Assembly (NCBI GenBank): GCA_028023455.1
Contig: JAQFVV010000152.1
Location: 188,001 to 252,000 of the forward strand
Length of the DNA: 64,000 nt
From: Epiperipatus broadwayi
Taxonomy: Eukaryota; Onychophora; Udeonychophora; Euonychophora; Peripatidae
Reading direction: 5' to 3'
The first letter of the stretch is position 1; each line of letters begins with the position of its first letter. The translations under genes were made by a program, and so were the position numbers. Shown piece by piece: positions 12,231-23,764 of this stretch. The notes under the pieces are model-generated. The model did not search any database. It was not told the DNA's origin and saw only the letters and a program-made list of their open reading frames with translations.

Positions 12231-12681
12231 CAGGGGTGATCAATTGTTTTGGCTCAAGGGTTTTGTGGAAGCAGGGGCCACTTTGTGGACGTGAAGGTTA
12301 GTAGAGGGCCACATCTTTTTTTCATGACACAATAAACACACTGCTTTATTCCCTGTATTACCAAAGAAATATTTGTTTGTCCATTCTTCATTAAACACAT
12401 GACATTCATCACCAATTTTATGTTTTTCAGAGAGTTCATGGTTTCACTGAAGTTGGAAATTTATATATTTACTGCTGCAAAGACAAAATTGAAATGAAAC
12501 AGATCAACTGGAAAAGCACTGTGCATCGTATCTACACTATGCATGTGTATTGATGTGGCTGTCCTAGTCAAAAATACGTGACGAATTTTCAGTCGCGCAT
12601 GGGAAGGAAATTCAAAGCAGATTTTTCTGATTGTCTTGGCAGGCCGCATGTGGCCCCTGGGCTGCTATTTGCCCACCACTG
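12231..12681 (-). mobile_element. hAT-superfamily deletion derivative with 8-bp TSD
   Basis: The terminal inverted repeats CAGGGGTGATCAA (left) and CAGTGGTGGGCAAA (right, complement) fit the hAT CAGgGGTGggCAA consensus. The element is flanked on both sides by TAATAAAT (12223-12230 and 12682-12689), a perfect 8-bp target-site duplication. Inside, on the minus strand at about 12310-12425, one frame reads DECHVFNEEWTNKYFF, then KAVCLLCHEK. This resembles the N-terminal 'ECR.F.E.WT.KYFF...VCL.C' zinc-binding region of hAT transposases of the GTF2IRD2/ZBED-like group. The transposase catalytic core and RNase H fold are missing, and about 450 bp is far too short for an autonomous hAT. The element would need a transposase supplied elsewhere. 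It is one of the least AT-rich patches nearby. Confidence 0.8.
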
Positions 12682-12792
12682 TAATAAATGATTGTTATGA
12701 AGTATTTGTATATAATAACTAGTTAGCTAAAAGCACTTAAATATTAAATAATAGTTTGAAAATTTGTAAAAATGATTATTTATTAATCTATA

Positions 12793-12964
12793 TATAAATA
12801 AATAATCATTCAAAAAAGATTGAAATAAACAACTATTAATAACTATATTTAAATATTTATCAAACCAGCTTTCATCTCCATTGAAACCTTAATAGTTGTT
12901 TATTTCAATCTTGTTTAATTGATCTATTTATTTATGACAACATTATGGACAAATAAATTATATT
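12793..12964. mobile_element. Short inverted-repeat element (derivative of 28.8-kb element)
   Basis: The arms GATTGAAATAAACAACTATT (12818-12837) and AATAGTTGTTTATTTCAATC (12891-12910) are reverse complements. The stretch through AACCAGCTTTCATCTCCATT matches the left end of the larger element at 28773-29984. It looks like an internally deleted copy. Confidence 0.6.
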
Positions 12965-12969
12965 GGATA

Positions 12970-13780
12970 TTTGACCACTACAGTGATTATTAATCTGTCT
13001 TCAGTCGATCACTCTCTTTGCTTATTGAATGGTGTTTATTTAAGTTTCTGAAGAAATTTAGACTCAATATGTTTTAGTCAAATGTTTTCGTTATTATCTA
13101 TTTGAAGACTTAAGATTAGGATAATAAATGAAACACATTTATTATCTATTGAGTTACTTTGACAACAGAATTATTTATTTAATCTTTGATTGTTGTGATG
13201 CGGTTTGATATTTATATATTAGTAAATATTGGGAAAAAAAATAATGAGATTTTCCACGTATTTTTTATTTTAAGTTCAACTACTATGTAACATAAGCAAT
13301 ACCTAATTAAAAACGGAACATCATCCTGCAATGTTATTTTATTTGAATGATCACTTATAAATTAAAAATAGAAAACACTTTTATTTTGATTTCAAATAAG
13401 AGAAGTAGATCAGACATCAATACTTTATATGTACACAACATTAAAATGTAACAAATTTTGAATCTTCTTACAAGTAAACAAATCTCTCTCAAAAATAATA
13501 TAAATAAATATATAATCAGAGGATGTCCAAGGTCTTATGGATGTAAATATAGAGTTTTTTATATAAGTTTTGTTTTGAGTTTAACTATGATATAATCAAG
13601 CAGATAACTAATTAAAAACTGAAAATCACATCATTCAGTAATAGCATTTGTCCAACTCCTAAAATATAAAAGTGCATTCCTAGTTTTAAATAAGACAGGT
13701 AGATCAGACATTAATACTTTACAACTGCAAAAAGGTAAAGTATAAAAATATTTGCCTGAAAGTTTGTGATGATGGTATAT
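12970..13780. other. AT-rich stretch with no supported gene
   Basis: Two loosely similar blocks occur at about 13250-13420 and 13550-13720. Both carry a 'TAAGTTC/TTGAGTTTAACTA...' lead, an 'AATTAAAAAC' string and 'AGACATCAATACTTTA'. They suggest an old tandem duplication of about 300 bp. No gene. Confidence 0.4.
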
Positions 13781-13783
13781 TAT

Positions 13784-14055
13784 TAGATGTGATATGTTGG
13801 ACTATTTCCATGATCTGTGAGTGATGTTGAATGTATTGAAAATTTTAAACTTTATTTAAACTTTTCAAATACAAACAACTTGTTAATAATAACACACAAT
13901 TAGACAATACAGGTTGGTAATTACACAACGTCTTGAGTAGTATTATTCTCCACTCTTAAACAGGTGTTGCTGACAGTATTTGCATAGAAGTTGAACTCAC
14001 ACCTTTAGATTCTTGAATATCGAATTTAAGTCAAATGCTCTACCAACTGAGCTAT
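13784..14055 (-). repeat. tRNA-derived SINE (family 2), minus copy
   Basis: Read on the minus strand, box A TAGCTCAGTTGGTAGAGC (complement of 14037-14054) is a near-perfect tRNA box A. Box B (GGTGTGAGTTCAACTTC, complement of 13986-14002) follows. The body and tail match the plus-strand copy that starts about 25 nt to the right. Confidence 0.75.
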
Positions 14056-14079
14056 TTTGATAAAGGGAAAAACAACACA

Positions 14080-14335
14080 GGTTAATAGCTCAGTTGGCTA
14101 GAACTTGCCTTAAATTTGATATTTCAGGAATCTAAAGATGTGAGTTTAACTTCTATGCAAATACTGTCATTGTGCATATCATGCCAGCAACAGTTGAAGA
14201 AGAGTGGAGAATAATATTACTTGAAATTTGTATTTTAAAAAGTTTAAATAAAGTTTAAAATTTTCTGTACATTGAACATTCACTCATAGATGGTAGAAAT
14301 AATCTAACATATTACATCTAGTAAAATATAAAAAG
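14080..14335 (+). repeat. tRNA-derived SINE (family 2), plus copy
   Basis: Box A TAGCTCAGTTGGCTAGAAC (14086-14104), a decayed box B (about 14139-14155), then the shared GTTGAAGAAGAGTGGAGAAT body and TTAAATAAAGTTTAAAATTT tail. It is head-to-head with the minus-strand copy, so the pair forms a roughly 550-bp inverted repeat. Confidence 0.75.
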
Positions 14336-14420
14336 TTTAATTTTTTTTTCTCAAATAAACAAACTTTTCATATATATATAATATAAATAAAATGTTCGTT
14401 AATTAAAACGAAATTGCAAT

Positions 14421-14656
14421 TATAATAAAAATAATCAATTGAATGGTAGTAAACTATTATAAACAATCGTGAAATCTGCTGAAGTACTTTCAGTTAATTT
14501 CTTAAACCTGCCTCAACTGTCATTAGTTAAAAAAAAAAAAAGAAAAATTAATGGCAGTTGAGGCAGGTTTAAGAAATTAACTGAAAGTACCACTGCAGAT
14601 TTAAGGATTGTTTATAATAGTTTATTGCCATTCAATTGATTATTTTTATTATAATT
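14421..14656. mobile_element. Foldback element, ~108-bp arms
   Basis: The arms 14421-14528 and 14549-14656 are near-perfect reverse complements, for example CCTGCCTCAACTGTCATTA against TAATGGCAGTTGAGGCAGG. The loop of about 20 nt is poly-A-like. No coding capacity. The few mismatches suggest a fairly recent or gene-converted palindrome. Confidence 0.75.
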
Positions 14657-14861
14657 ATAATTATATATATAAGTATACTTTTACACAAATGCAATCGTTG
14701 CATTTTTTAACCCAAATATACTCATATATCTATAAAATTATTGGTATTCTTTTTGTTCATTATTTGTAATAAATTGACCAAAACGTTTCTAAAGTTGACT
14801 AAAGAAAAAGTTTATTATATGTATTTATCTTTATTAAATGTAGCTGAATGTGTTTTTTTTC

Positions 14862-14967
14862 ATATGTCATAACATTGGCTGGGAGGCGATCCCGCAACAA
14901 TCATCTGCAACCAACTGCTTGCTTGCAAGGTGGGTGCGTTGACCTCTCAGCTAACAACACTTGACTA
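14862..14967 (-). repeat. tRNA-derived SINE fragment (family 1), minus copy
   Basis: The complement carries GTTAGCTGAGAGGTCAACGC (box A) and GCGGGATCGCCTCCC (box B), matching 1-112 with scattered substitutions. Confidence 0.65.
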
Positions 14968-14969
14968 GC

Positions 14970-16755
14970 TGAATGTGTTTTCAGCTTGAAAAAACAAATT
15001 GATATCACTCATGGGTGATATTTATTGATGAAATACTAATTTTTAAAATTAAATATTTAAATATTTCACTTCATTTGAGAGTTGGATACTGTTTCATTTT
15101 TGGTGATGACTTGATTTTTGTTAGCCATAAACCACATTTTGTCCCTATATTTTTTCTGTCATCTCACTCTATGCAAACAATATCAATGTTGTTTGGGTCA
15201 AAGATGTGGCTGAATTTTTGTTCATGCCCCCAAAAACCTGATTTATATTGGGAGTTATTTTTTGCTTGCTTGAACAAATATTTATGTTGAGTGACTCATG
15301 TAGTGATATTTGTCCTCTATTCCTCATAATATATTGCCTTGCAAACGATATTGCTGCATTTAATTTTGTACATAATGTGAGGTGTTAGGTCCAGTCTATC
15401 TTTAAATATAAAAAAAACAGTCTTTAAAGTTCTTATTTCTGGGCAGAGGCCCTTCCATAAGTTTTTCATAGAAAAACAAAAAGAAATCATTATTCATCAG
15501 ATTTTCTAATTGCCATGTATCTTTTTCTTCCTTATTTTATTTTCTCATTAGTAATAGCTAAATACCCACTTAACAAGCAATATTAGAGCAATGGGGAAAG
15601 TAGATAAGAGCCAAATGTTTAATTGAATATCATTAAAAACATATAGATATTTAGTTACTGATTAATGTTGTACATTTAGTTGAATTGGTTATATGATTTT
15701 CTATCCTTGTTTTCCTTCTTACTAATAATAGTTAGATACCCATTCACCAATAATGTTTGATTGGCTACCTGAAAAATCTTAAATATAATTGAACTTAAAA
15801 CAATAAATGTTTTTATCTGACCTAGATTTGAACCTGGATCACAATTATGGCAGACATAAATTTATTACCTGTGTATAAATTGTATTTAATTAATAGATTT
15901 TAGAAGGTTTATGTACATTTTTTTTAAAAAAAAAGACAAAATATATTCGTAAAACTAACCGTAGAGTGAAATTAAATATTAATAAATTAAAAAGGTATAT
16001 AGTCGACAAATAATCATATAAAACATGAAAGTCAATATTTTATTATTTTAAAAATGAAATTTGCAAATTATTATTATATCTGTTAGTTTAATAGAAATAA
16101 TTCATGTGAAAAACTTGATAAAATTGTTGAAAAAAGTTTTAGTAGTTTTTCTTTGAGATTAAGATCACCTAAGGAAAAATATAATTGATAAAAAAAATAC
16201 TAGGTGTAAAAAAAAAAAGCAAAATCAATAAGCACTATAAAGAATTTTATATAGAAAAATCAGAAAACCATATTTCCAACAGATGTCAGAAACAGGCACA
16301 CTAAATATTACAAATAGATTGCGAATATTTATTATTTATAGTTTTATTAATACGTTTTTTATACTAAAATTAAATATTTATCTAACGCTATATGCTGTGA
16401 TATAAATAAATAGAAAAACATATGCTTTTCTATTTTATTATTTATATATTTAATAAAAATCAAATTAATTCAAGATTAAAAATAATAAATTGCATTCTGA
16501 TTATCAATAATATTAATAGTAGTAAAAAATATTAAAATAGTTAATAAAAAATCACTTTTTTAAATTGAATCAAAAAGAAAATCCGCTGAATGTTATTTTT
16601 ATTAACCAAAATTTCTTAATAATTATTAATACATGAAAGAATCTCTTACTATATTTAATGTATATTCTAATATAAAATGAGAAAATATATTGTGAGAAGC
16701 AATCTGTTCACAACCCATCGCTCATAATTAAAAAGTATAAAGGAGTAAAATGTAT
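14970..16755. other. Unrecognised stretch, mostly AT-rich
   Basis: The part at 14970-15480 is less AT-rich and has a 91-codon plus-strand frame (15015-15290) with Cys and Trp residues. I recognise no family on either strand, and it may be old transposon sequence. From 15480 to 16755 I see nothing. Confidence 0.35.
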
Positions 16756-16760
16756 GTATT

Positions 16761-16883
16761 TTTATATTGGACTATTTCCATCATCTAATATGGGTGTTGA
16801 ATGTCTTTAGAAAATAAATAAAATTAAGCTTTTCTAAAGACATTCAACACACATATTAGATGACGGAAATAGTCCAATATAAA
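16761..16883. mobile_element. Short foldback element, ~53-bp arms
   Basis: The arms 16761-16814 and 16831-16883 are near-perfect reverse complements (TTATATTGGACTATTTCCAT against ATGGAAATAGTCCAATATAA, one mismatch) with a loop of about 16 nt. The arm matches the 3' tail of SINE family 2 near 13785-13835, so it may be two inverted SINE tails. Confidence 0.75.
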
Positions 16884-16899
16884 AAATATAACTAGAACA

Positions 16900-17590
16900 C
16901 CATAATCATAAACCTTCAGGGAAACACTGAGTAAAATGTATATATTTAAGTCTAACTAATGTTAAGAAATTAACGTAAAACGTAAACCATCATAACTTTT
17001 GAATTTCGCTCATGCCAATATTATTTATTACTATTATCAATTCATTAGAAAATGAATGTTTCTTTCAGTTTAATTTAATTTTCCCAAGATAGTTTTTTTC
17101 CTTATCATCACTCTCACAAACTATCTATATTTATCTAAACTACATTTTTTTGGCTATTTCAACATCTCTTTGATCCAATTAAAATTTTGGTGGTGTACTT
17201 TTGAACACAACCATTGTAGTTCCATATCAAACTTTTGATCATCTTAATGATATTAATGATATATAATTTATCTCTCATAAATTTCACTTTTGATTCTATT
17301 TCATAACATATAACATAATTTGCTATATAATTGCTTCTTAACATTAAAACAGGCACAACTATCCTTACAGTAGTGCCATTCACTGCAAACCAGAGTAATC
17401 ATGGATGTCAGAAGGCTTGTGCATAAAATTGCCATCTAGTGCCTACTCATCCAATATCCCCAGATTAGATTCTGGCTTGTGGTCTTTGTCAGCAAAGAGC
17501 CTTGGATTTGAGGGCACTCTACCTAGACTTTGGCTTGCATTGTGGCAATATGTATATAGAGTTTTTCTTGCTTTAATAACAGTTATAAGC
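16900..17590. other. AT-rich stretch with no supported gene
   Basis: Frames at 17159-17383 (-) and 17405-17608 (+) are short. They show no motif and look like chance ORFs. The plus-strand frame is in a somewhat GC-richer patch. Confidence 0.4.
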
Positions 17591-17599
17591 AAGCACAAG

Positions 17600-18680
17600 A
17601 AATGGTGATCATGTGATGTTATACATTCATATAAATTTTGGAAAGTTATATGAGAAAAACCCTTTCTTAATGTCCTTTTAAGACATATAAATACATTTAT
17701 TCATTTAATTATTATTTTCAATCATTATTATTTTTCAGTGGGATAGAGATCTCTTCAAGTTTAATCCAATTTTTTCTAATCCCAACCTTTGTTCTCTACA
17801 ATATACCAACAAACTTCTTTATTTCAACTATCTATCTCATATGAAGTTTCTTTCTAGGTCTTTTACAGTCTCATGGGATCCAGTTAAAGATTTCACTTGT
17901 CCATCCATTATCATCTCTTCTAGCTCTATGTCCAGTCCAGCTCCATTTCAGTTTCTTAATTTGTTTAATGTTGTTAGTGATGCCTGCTTGTTCTCTCACC
18001 AATGTATTTTATTTTCATTCTCTTCTTGTTTCTCCTAACGTACATCTTTTCATATTTTATTGAGTAACCTGAAGTCTCTGAACATCTTTCAATTGGTAAA
18101 ACATATCTATTAAATACCTTCTACTTCAAATATATAGACATATTTTCTTTTAATATTAAAATATTTTTACCAAAATCATTTTTTTATTCACATCTAATTC
18201 TATGGTTAATTTTATCCATTATTTGTTTTCATCTGTATTAATAATCTGACTAAATCGTTTGTAGTTGTTAACTTCTTCTAAACATATTTGTTATGATTTT
18301 CTATTCTAGACTATAGGCATATTTTATTTATACAGAAGTACTTTAATGAAACATGTTGCTATCTATTATTTATGCTTTTACCTTATTTATAATTCATCAT
18401 TATTAACTGTTATCTTCCTTTTTTATAAAACTCATTCAATATTAACTTCATCTTTTTTGCATTTATTTATAAATTTTGCTTTCATTGGATGGTTCTGACA
18501 ACATTTTCTCCAAATTTAAAACATTATTAGCCAAAAATAATCATACCATCTAAAAAATCCACATGATTTAAATAATTTCTGTGTATTTTTATATTTTATT
18601 TCTATTTCTATTTTAATCTATAATCTATTTTTTCTAAATATGAAATAATTCTACAATAGACTGTTCATCATTTTGTGACA
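17600..18680 (-). pseudogene. RTE-type LINE fragment, 3' half
   Basis: On the minus strand the region at about 18060-17740 encodes, across frameshifts, SIKYEKMYVRRN, then GERTS and ITNNIKQIKKLKWSWTGHRA, then RRDDNGWTSEIFNW. This is the C-terminal block that follows the reverse transcriptase in RTE-clade LINEs ('VRE-T.ITDII..IRRLKW.WAGHI.R..D.RW'). The equivalent region of the copy at 61985-64000 reads VWMREQTSIIDIIERIKRLN. Stops and shifts occur throughout, so it is inactive. The 5' boundary is uncertain. Confidence 0.7.
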
Positions 18681-19345
18681 TATTTGTTGTTGTTCTTAAT
18701 AAATATAATCTTATTTTTACACACTTAGATTCTTCTATGAACATTTATCACACATGATAAACTTATACATACGACTTCAAAAAATAAATAGGTGTTTATT
18801 ATAATTAATAGCGAACTGTACTTTACTAAAAAGATACAAAATTGGAAGCACAATAAAAATAATTCATTGTAAATAGAAGGAAAAACGACATTGTTTAATA
18901 ATAATTATGGCAGAGTAAAAAGACATTAGTTTGTTAATTATTCAATTTAATAAGATTTATGCTCCAACAAACTTTTATTCTGATAAAAGAAGCAGTGGGG
19001 TTTTAAATAGATGTATAAAACGCTTTTGAACACACTAAACAACATTTTAAATTTCTTGTGAGAGATTTTAAGATTAAAATTGGAAAATATATTGCAACAC
19101 AAAAGTGCAGTGAGTATATTTGGATATGAAGATAAAAAGTAGAGAGAACATAAAGAGTTATTAAAGTTTTTGAAAAAAATCACATGCTATAAATTATTTA
19201 TGTAAAAAAAAAAGATCAAAATTGAAATAAATGCAGAATCCTCCTAACAATAGCACAGATGAGTTGAATTTTTTTTTTAGAAAACAGACAATGTGTATTT
19301 AAAGACTGTAATGACTCTAGTATATACTACACAGAAAGTCAATAT

Positions 19346-19420
19346 AGGGGATTTGAACTCAGACTTTCAAGCCCCTACACCATCCACACTATCTCATACT
19401 ATTTACACAGAAAGTTATTA
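19346..19420 (-). repeat. tRNA-like SINE fragment (family 3), second copy
   Basis: It shares GGGGATTTGAACTCAGACTT and 'CATCCACACTATCTCAT' with 3024-3080. The box B complement is intact (GATTTGAACTC). It lies within the RTE fragment. Confidence 0.45.
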
Positions 19421-19849
19421 CTATGTTAATGCACATTAAAGAAATATAAACTTCTAAGTTAGATGATAACAACAGTTGATATCCCTAATTTTTAAAAATA
19501 TTCTAGCAAATATGAACTAGAGTTTACAGTCAGTTAAAAATATTAGTAGATTTTGAAGGAACTAAATATTTGAATTACACTGAGCAGAATATAACTAGAC
19601 AGGAAAAAAATCTGCATTTTATCAATAAACTTTTTACCACTACATAATAATAAAATGATTATGAAATTAATTGCAACAAAACATTTGTAAAAATTAATTA
19701 TTCTAGCATGTGTGATGCAACTGTTCTTAAAAACTATAAAGTGTTAATATAAAATAGATAACTAAAAACAAATGAGCTCAGTGCTTTCAAAGGATCATGC
19801 CTTCATAATCATAGCTTGCTACTACATTTAATGATATGCAAATATCCTA

Positions 19850-20120
19850 ATTCTATTTCTTCAATAAAGCATAGCACATGTCCTTCCTATTTATGGCATC
19901 CTTGTCTTGTGAGATGAAGAAGGCTTCTTTGATTTTTCTTTTAAGGTCATGTCTCTCTCTATACACGATTGTGGGATTGTCTGGAATGCACTCATGATGA
20001 CTTGTGCTCTGGTGTTGATAGAAAACTGAATAGGTGGAAGGATCATTGAGAGCTCTATTGTATGAATATTTATGTTGTGCTAATCATGTGGACAATGATG
20101 CTCTGCTTTCATCATAAAAA
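19850..20120 (-). pseudogene. Penelope-like C-terminal (GIY-YIG tail) fragment
   Basis: On the minus strand a frame reads PTIVYRERHDLKRKIKEAFF then ISQDKDAINRKD, preceded by an AEHH-like string. The 'RR.KEA..I......LNRD' block is the conserved tail after the GIY-YIG fold in Penelope-like elements. It matches the remnant near 9500-9560. Only this tail is present, with no RT, and it sits inside the RTE fragment, so it probably inserted there or rearranged. Confidence 0.5.
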
Positions 20121-21568
20121 TTAATTATATAAACTGGGTAATGAACTAAAGAAAAAAGTATTTATAATATAAAATATATATATATAATATTCGAAATGGC
20201 AGCAAAAAACCTATATAAAAGAAATCAAAGGATTAGAGTCATAAAAATAGTCTTGGTAGATAAGAGTTGTTATTTCAGCAATACAAAATATGACATCATT
20301 ACTAAAGACAGTGATGACATCCTGACTGTGTGGAAAATTAAAAAAAAAACATAGCTATAAAAAAAAGATAGAGTTTATATAAAAAAATCACATAATTTAA
20401 AGTAATACTATGTTGATATCTTAATGTTATACTATGTTTGTAATGAAGAAGTGAGAAATGTAACTTAAACTATGATAAATAGACATGTTCCAGAAAATAA
20501 TAGAATAAATAGTAATAGATATGTAAAAAAAACAGGACAAAAAATGAAAATTATTAGGAAAACTATCAAAAAAGGTTTAAAAGATAAAACTATAGCAGAT
20601 TTATTGAAAGAATGTAATAGGGATATTTAAAAAAAGAGAATGGAAATAATGACTAGAAAATTGCAGGCTTATCAATGTTTTTTTTTTCAGTTTGGAGTAT
20701 ACTAACATCATTATAAATAATTAGTAAAAGTATTAAAAGTCAATCCAAAAAGAAAACTAGCAGGCATATAAAATAATTAGTAGAATTGCTTTCAAGTATC
20801 GAAAACAGTTATTGAATATTCCAATGAATTTGGATTCCCATTTTCCATTAAATTCATGGACTATGAAAAAATATTTAATCTTATCTGCTGTGATTAAAGC
20901 TTTGGATTTTATTACATACAAAATATTGTCAAATCCTGAAGAAATTTATCACACGGCAACAGCACTAGTCAGATTATGTGGTGATATTAAGAAGATTATT
21001 AATTGTGTTTATGGTAAGGATCATTTCAGATGTCCAAAACTGTTTGTGGTAATTTAATAGAAAATCTGAAAAAAATAATACAGGTAATTGTTTTTTTAAA
21101 TAATTCTACAGAACTATGGGAAAAGTACAAGAGATTTCAGATAAAAAAAACAACTTAGAAGTAAAGATAAATGCTAAAAAGACCAAAATAATGCTGAATG
21201 TCTTTTCTAAACAGAAGTACATTAAGAATGATGGTAATGAATTATTTAAGTTATAATAATTAAATTAAACTTGTGTAATATGTCTTTTTTAAAAAAATGT
21301 TTACTTTTTTAAAAATAATTTAAATAACTGTATACCAACAGTATTTATTTATGAATCTGAGATCTAGAATCTATAGGAAAGCAAGAAAATGATTGACGAT
21401 CACTGAAAAAAATATTGATAGATATGTTGCTGGGATTAAAAAAGATTGAAAGCAAAATACTTTCATAAAAAAAACAAACAATATAATATGGAAAAGAGAA
21501 TTTATAGATTAATGAAATAAGATAAAATTTGGATTTTTAAAGATGTTTAATAATGAGTAAACTAATTA

Positions 21569-23613
<2,045 letters not shown>

Positions 23614-23764
23614 GCCTTTCTGTTTGTCTATGTATCTGCCTATTGCCCATTTTCTGTTCATTTATTTATTTAATTATCTATCTCTCTATCACTTTACTAC
23701 CTATCTATTATCTACTTACTTATATAACTACCCAATCACTCATCCAACTATTTATCTACCTACA
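23614..23764. repeat. Decayed flank of the TATC array
   Basis: Degenerate TATC/TACT/TTAT units with many substitutions, as expected for the older edge of a growing microsatellite. Confidence 0.8.

Larger units (their letters stand above)
18780..21560 (+). pseudogene. RTE-type LINE, degenerate, interrupted
   Basis: Plus-strand pieces align by eye with the copy at 32000-34740. They are an endonuclease-to-RT linker (18950-19600, including VDFEGTKYLNYTEQ against TDFEYNSHLNEINR), an RT motif A-like stretch PFSIKFMDYEKIFNLI (about 20838-20885), and a downstream RT block RLCGDIKKI...CPKLFVVI (20972-21057). The latter matches 'RLHYETRKI...SPKLFTVI' in the other copy. The motif YESEI at 21350 corresponds to 'YGCETW'. 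A SINE fragment (19346-19420) and a Penelope fragment (19850-20120) sit inside. The catalytic FADD is not preserved in any open frame I can find. The 3' part ends where the 2-kb TATC array begins. Confidence 0.6.

Noticed and set aside
15015-15290. 91-codon plus-strand frame
   Set aside because: No recognisable domain, and there is no splice or promoter context. Left as unrecognised spacer.
17841-18038. Plus-strand Ser-rich frame
   Set aside because: Antisense shadow of the RTE C-terminal block on the minus strand. The same applies to 61990-62313, 48311-48592 and 46434-46676.
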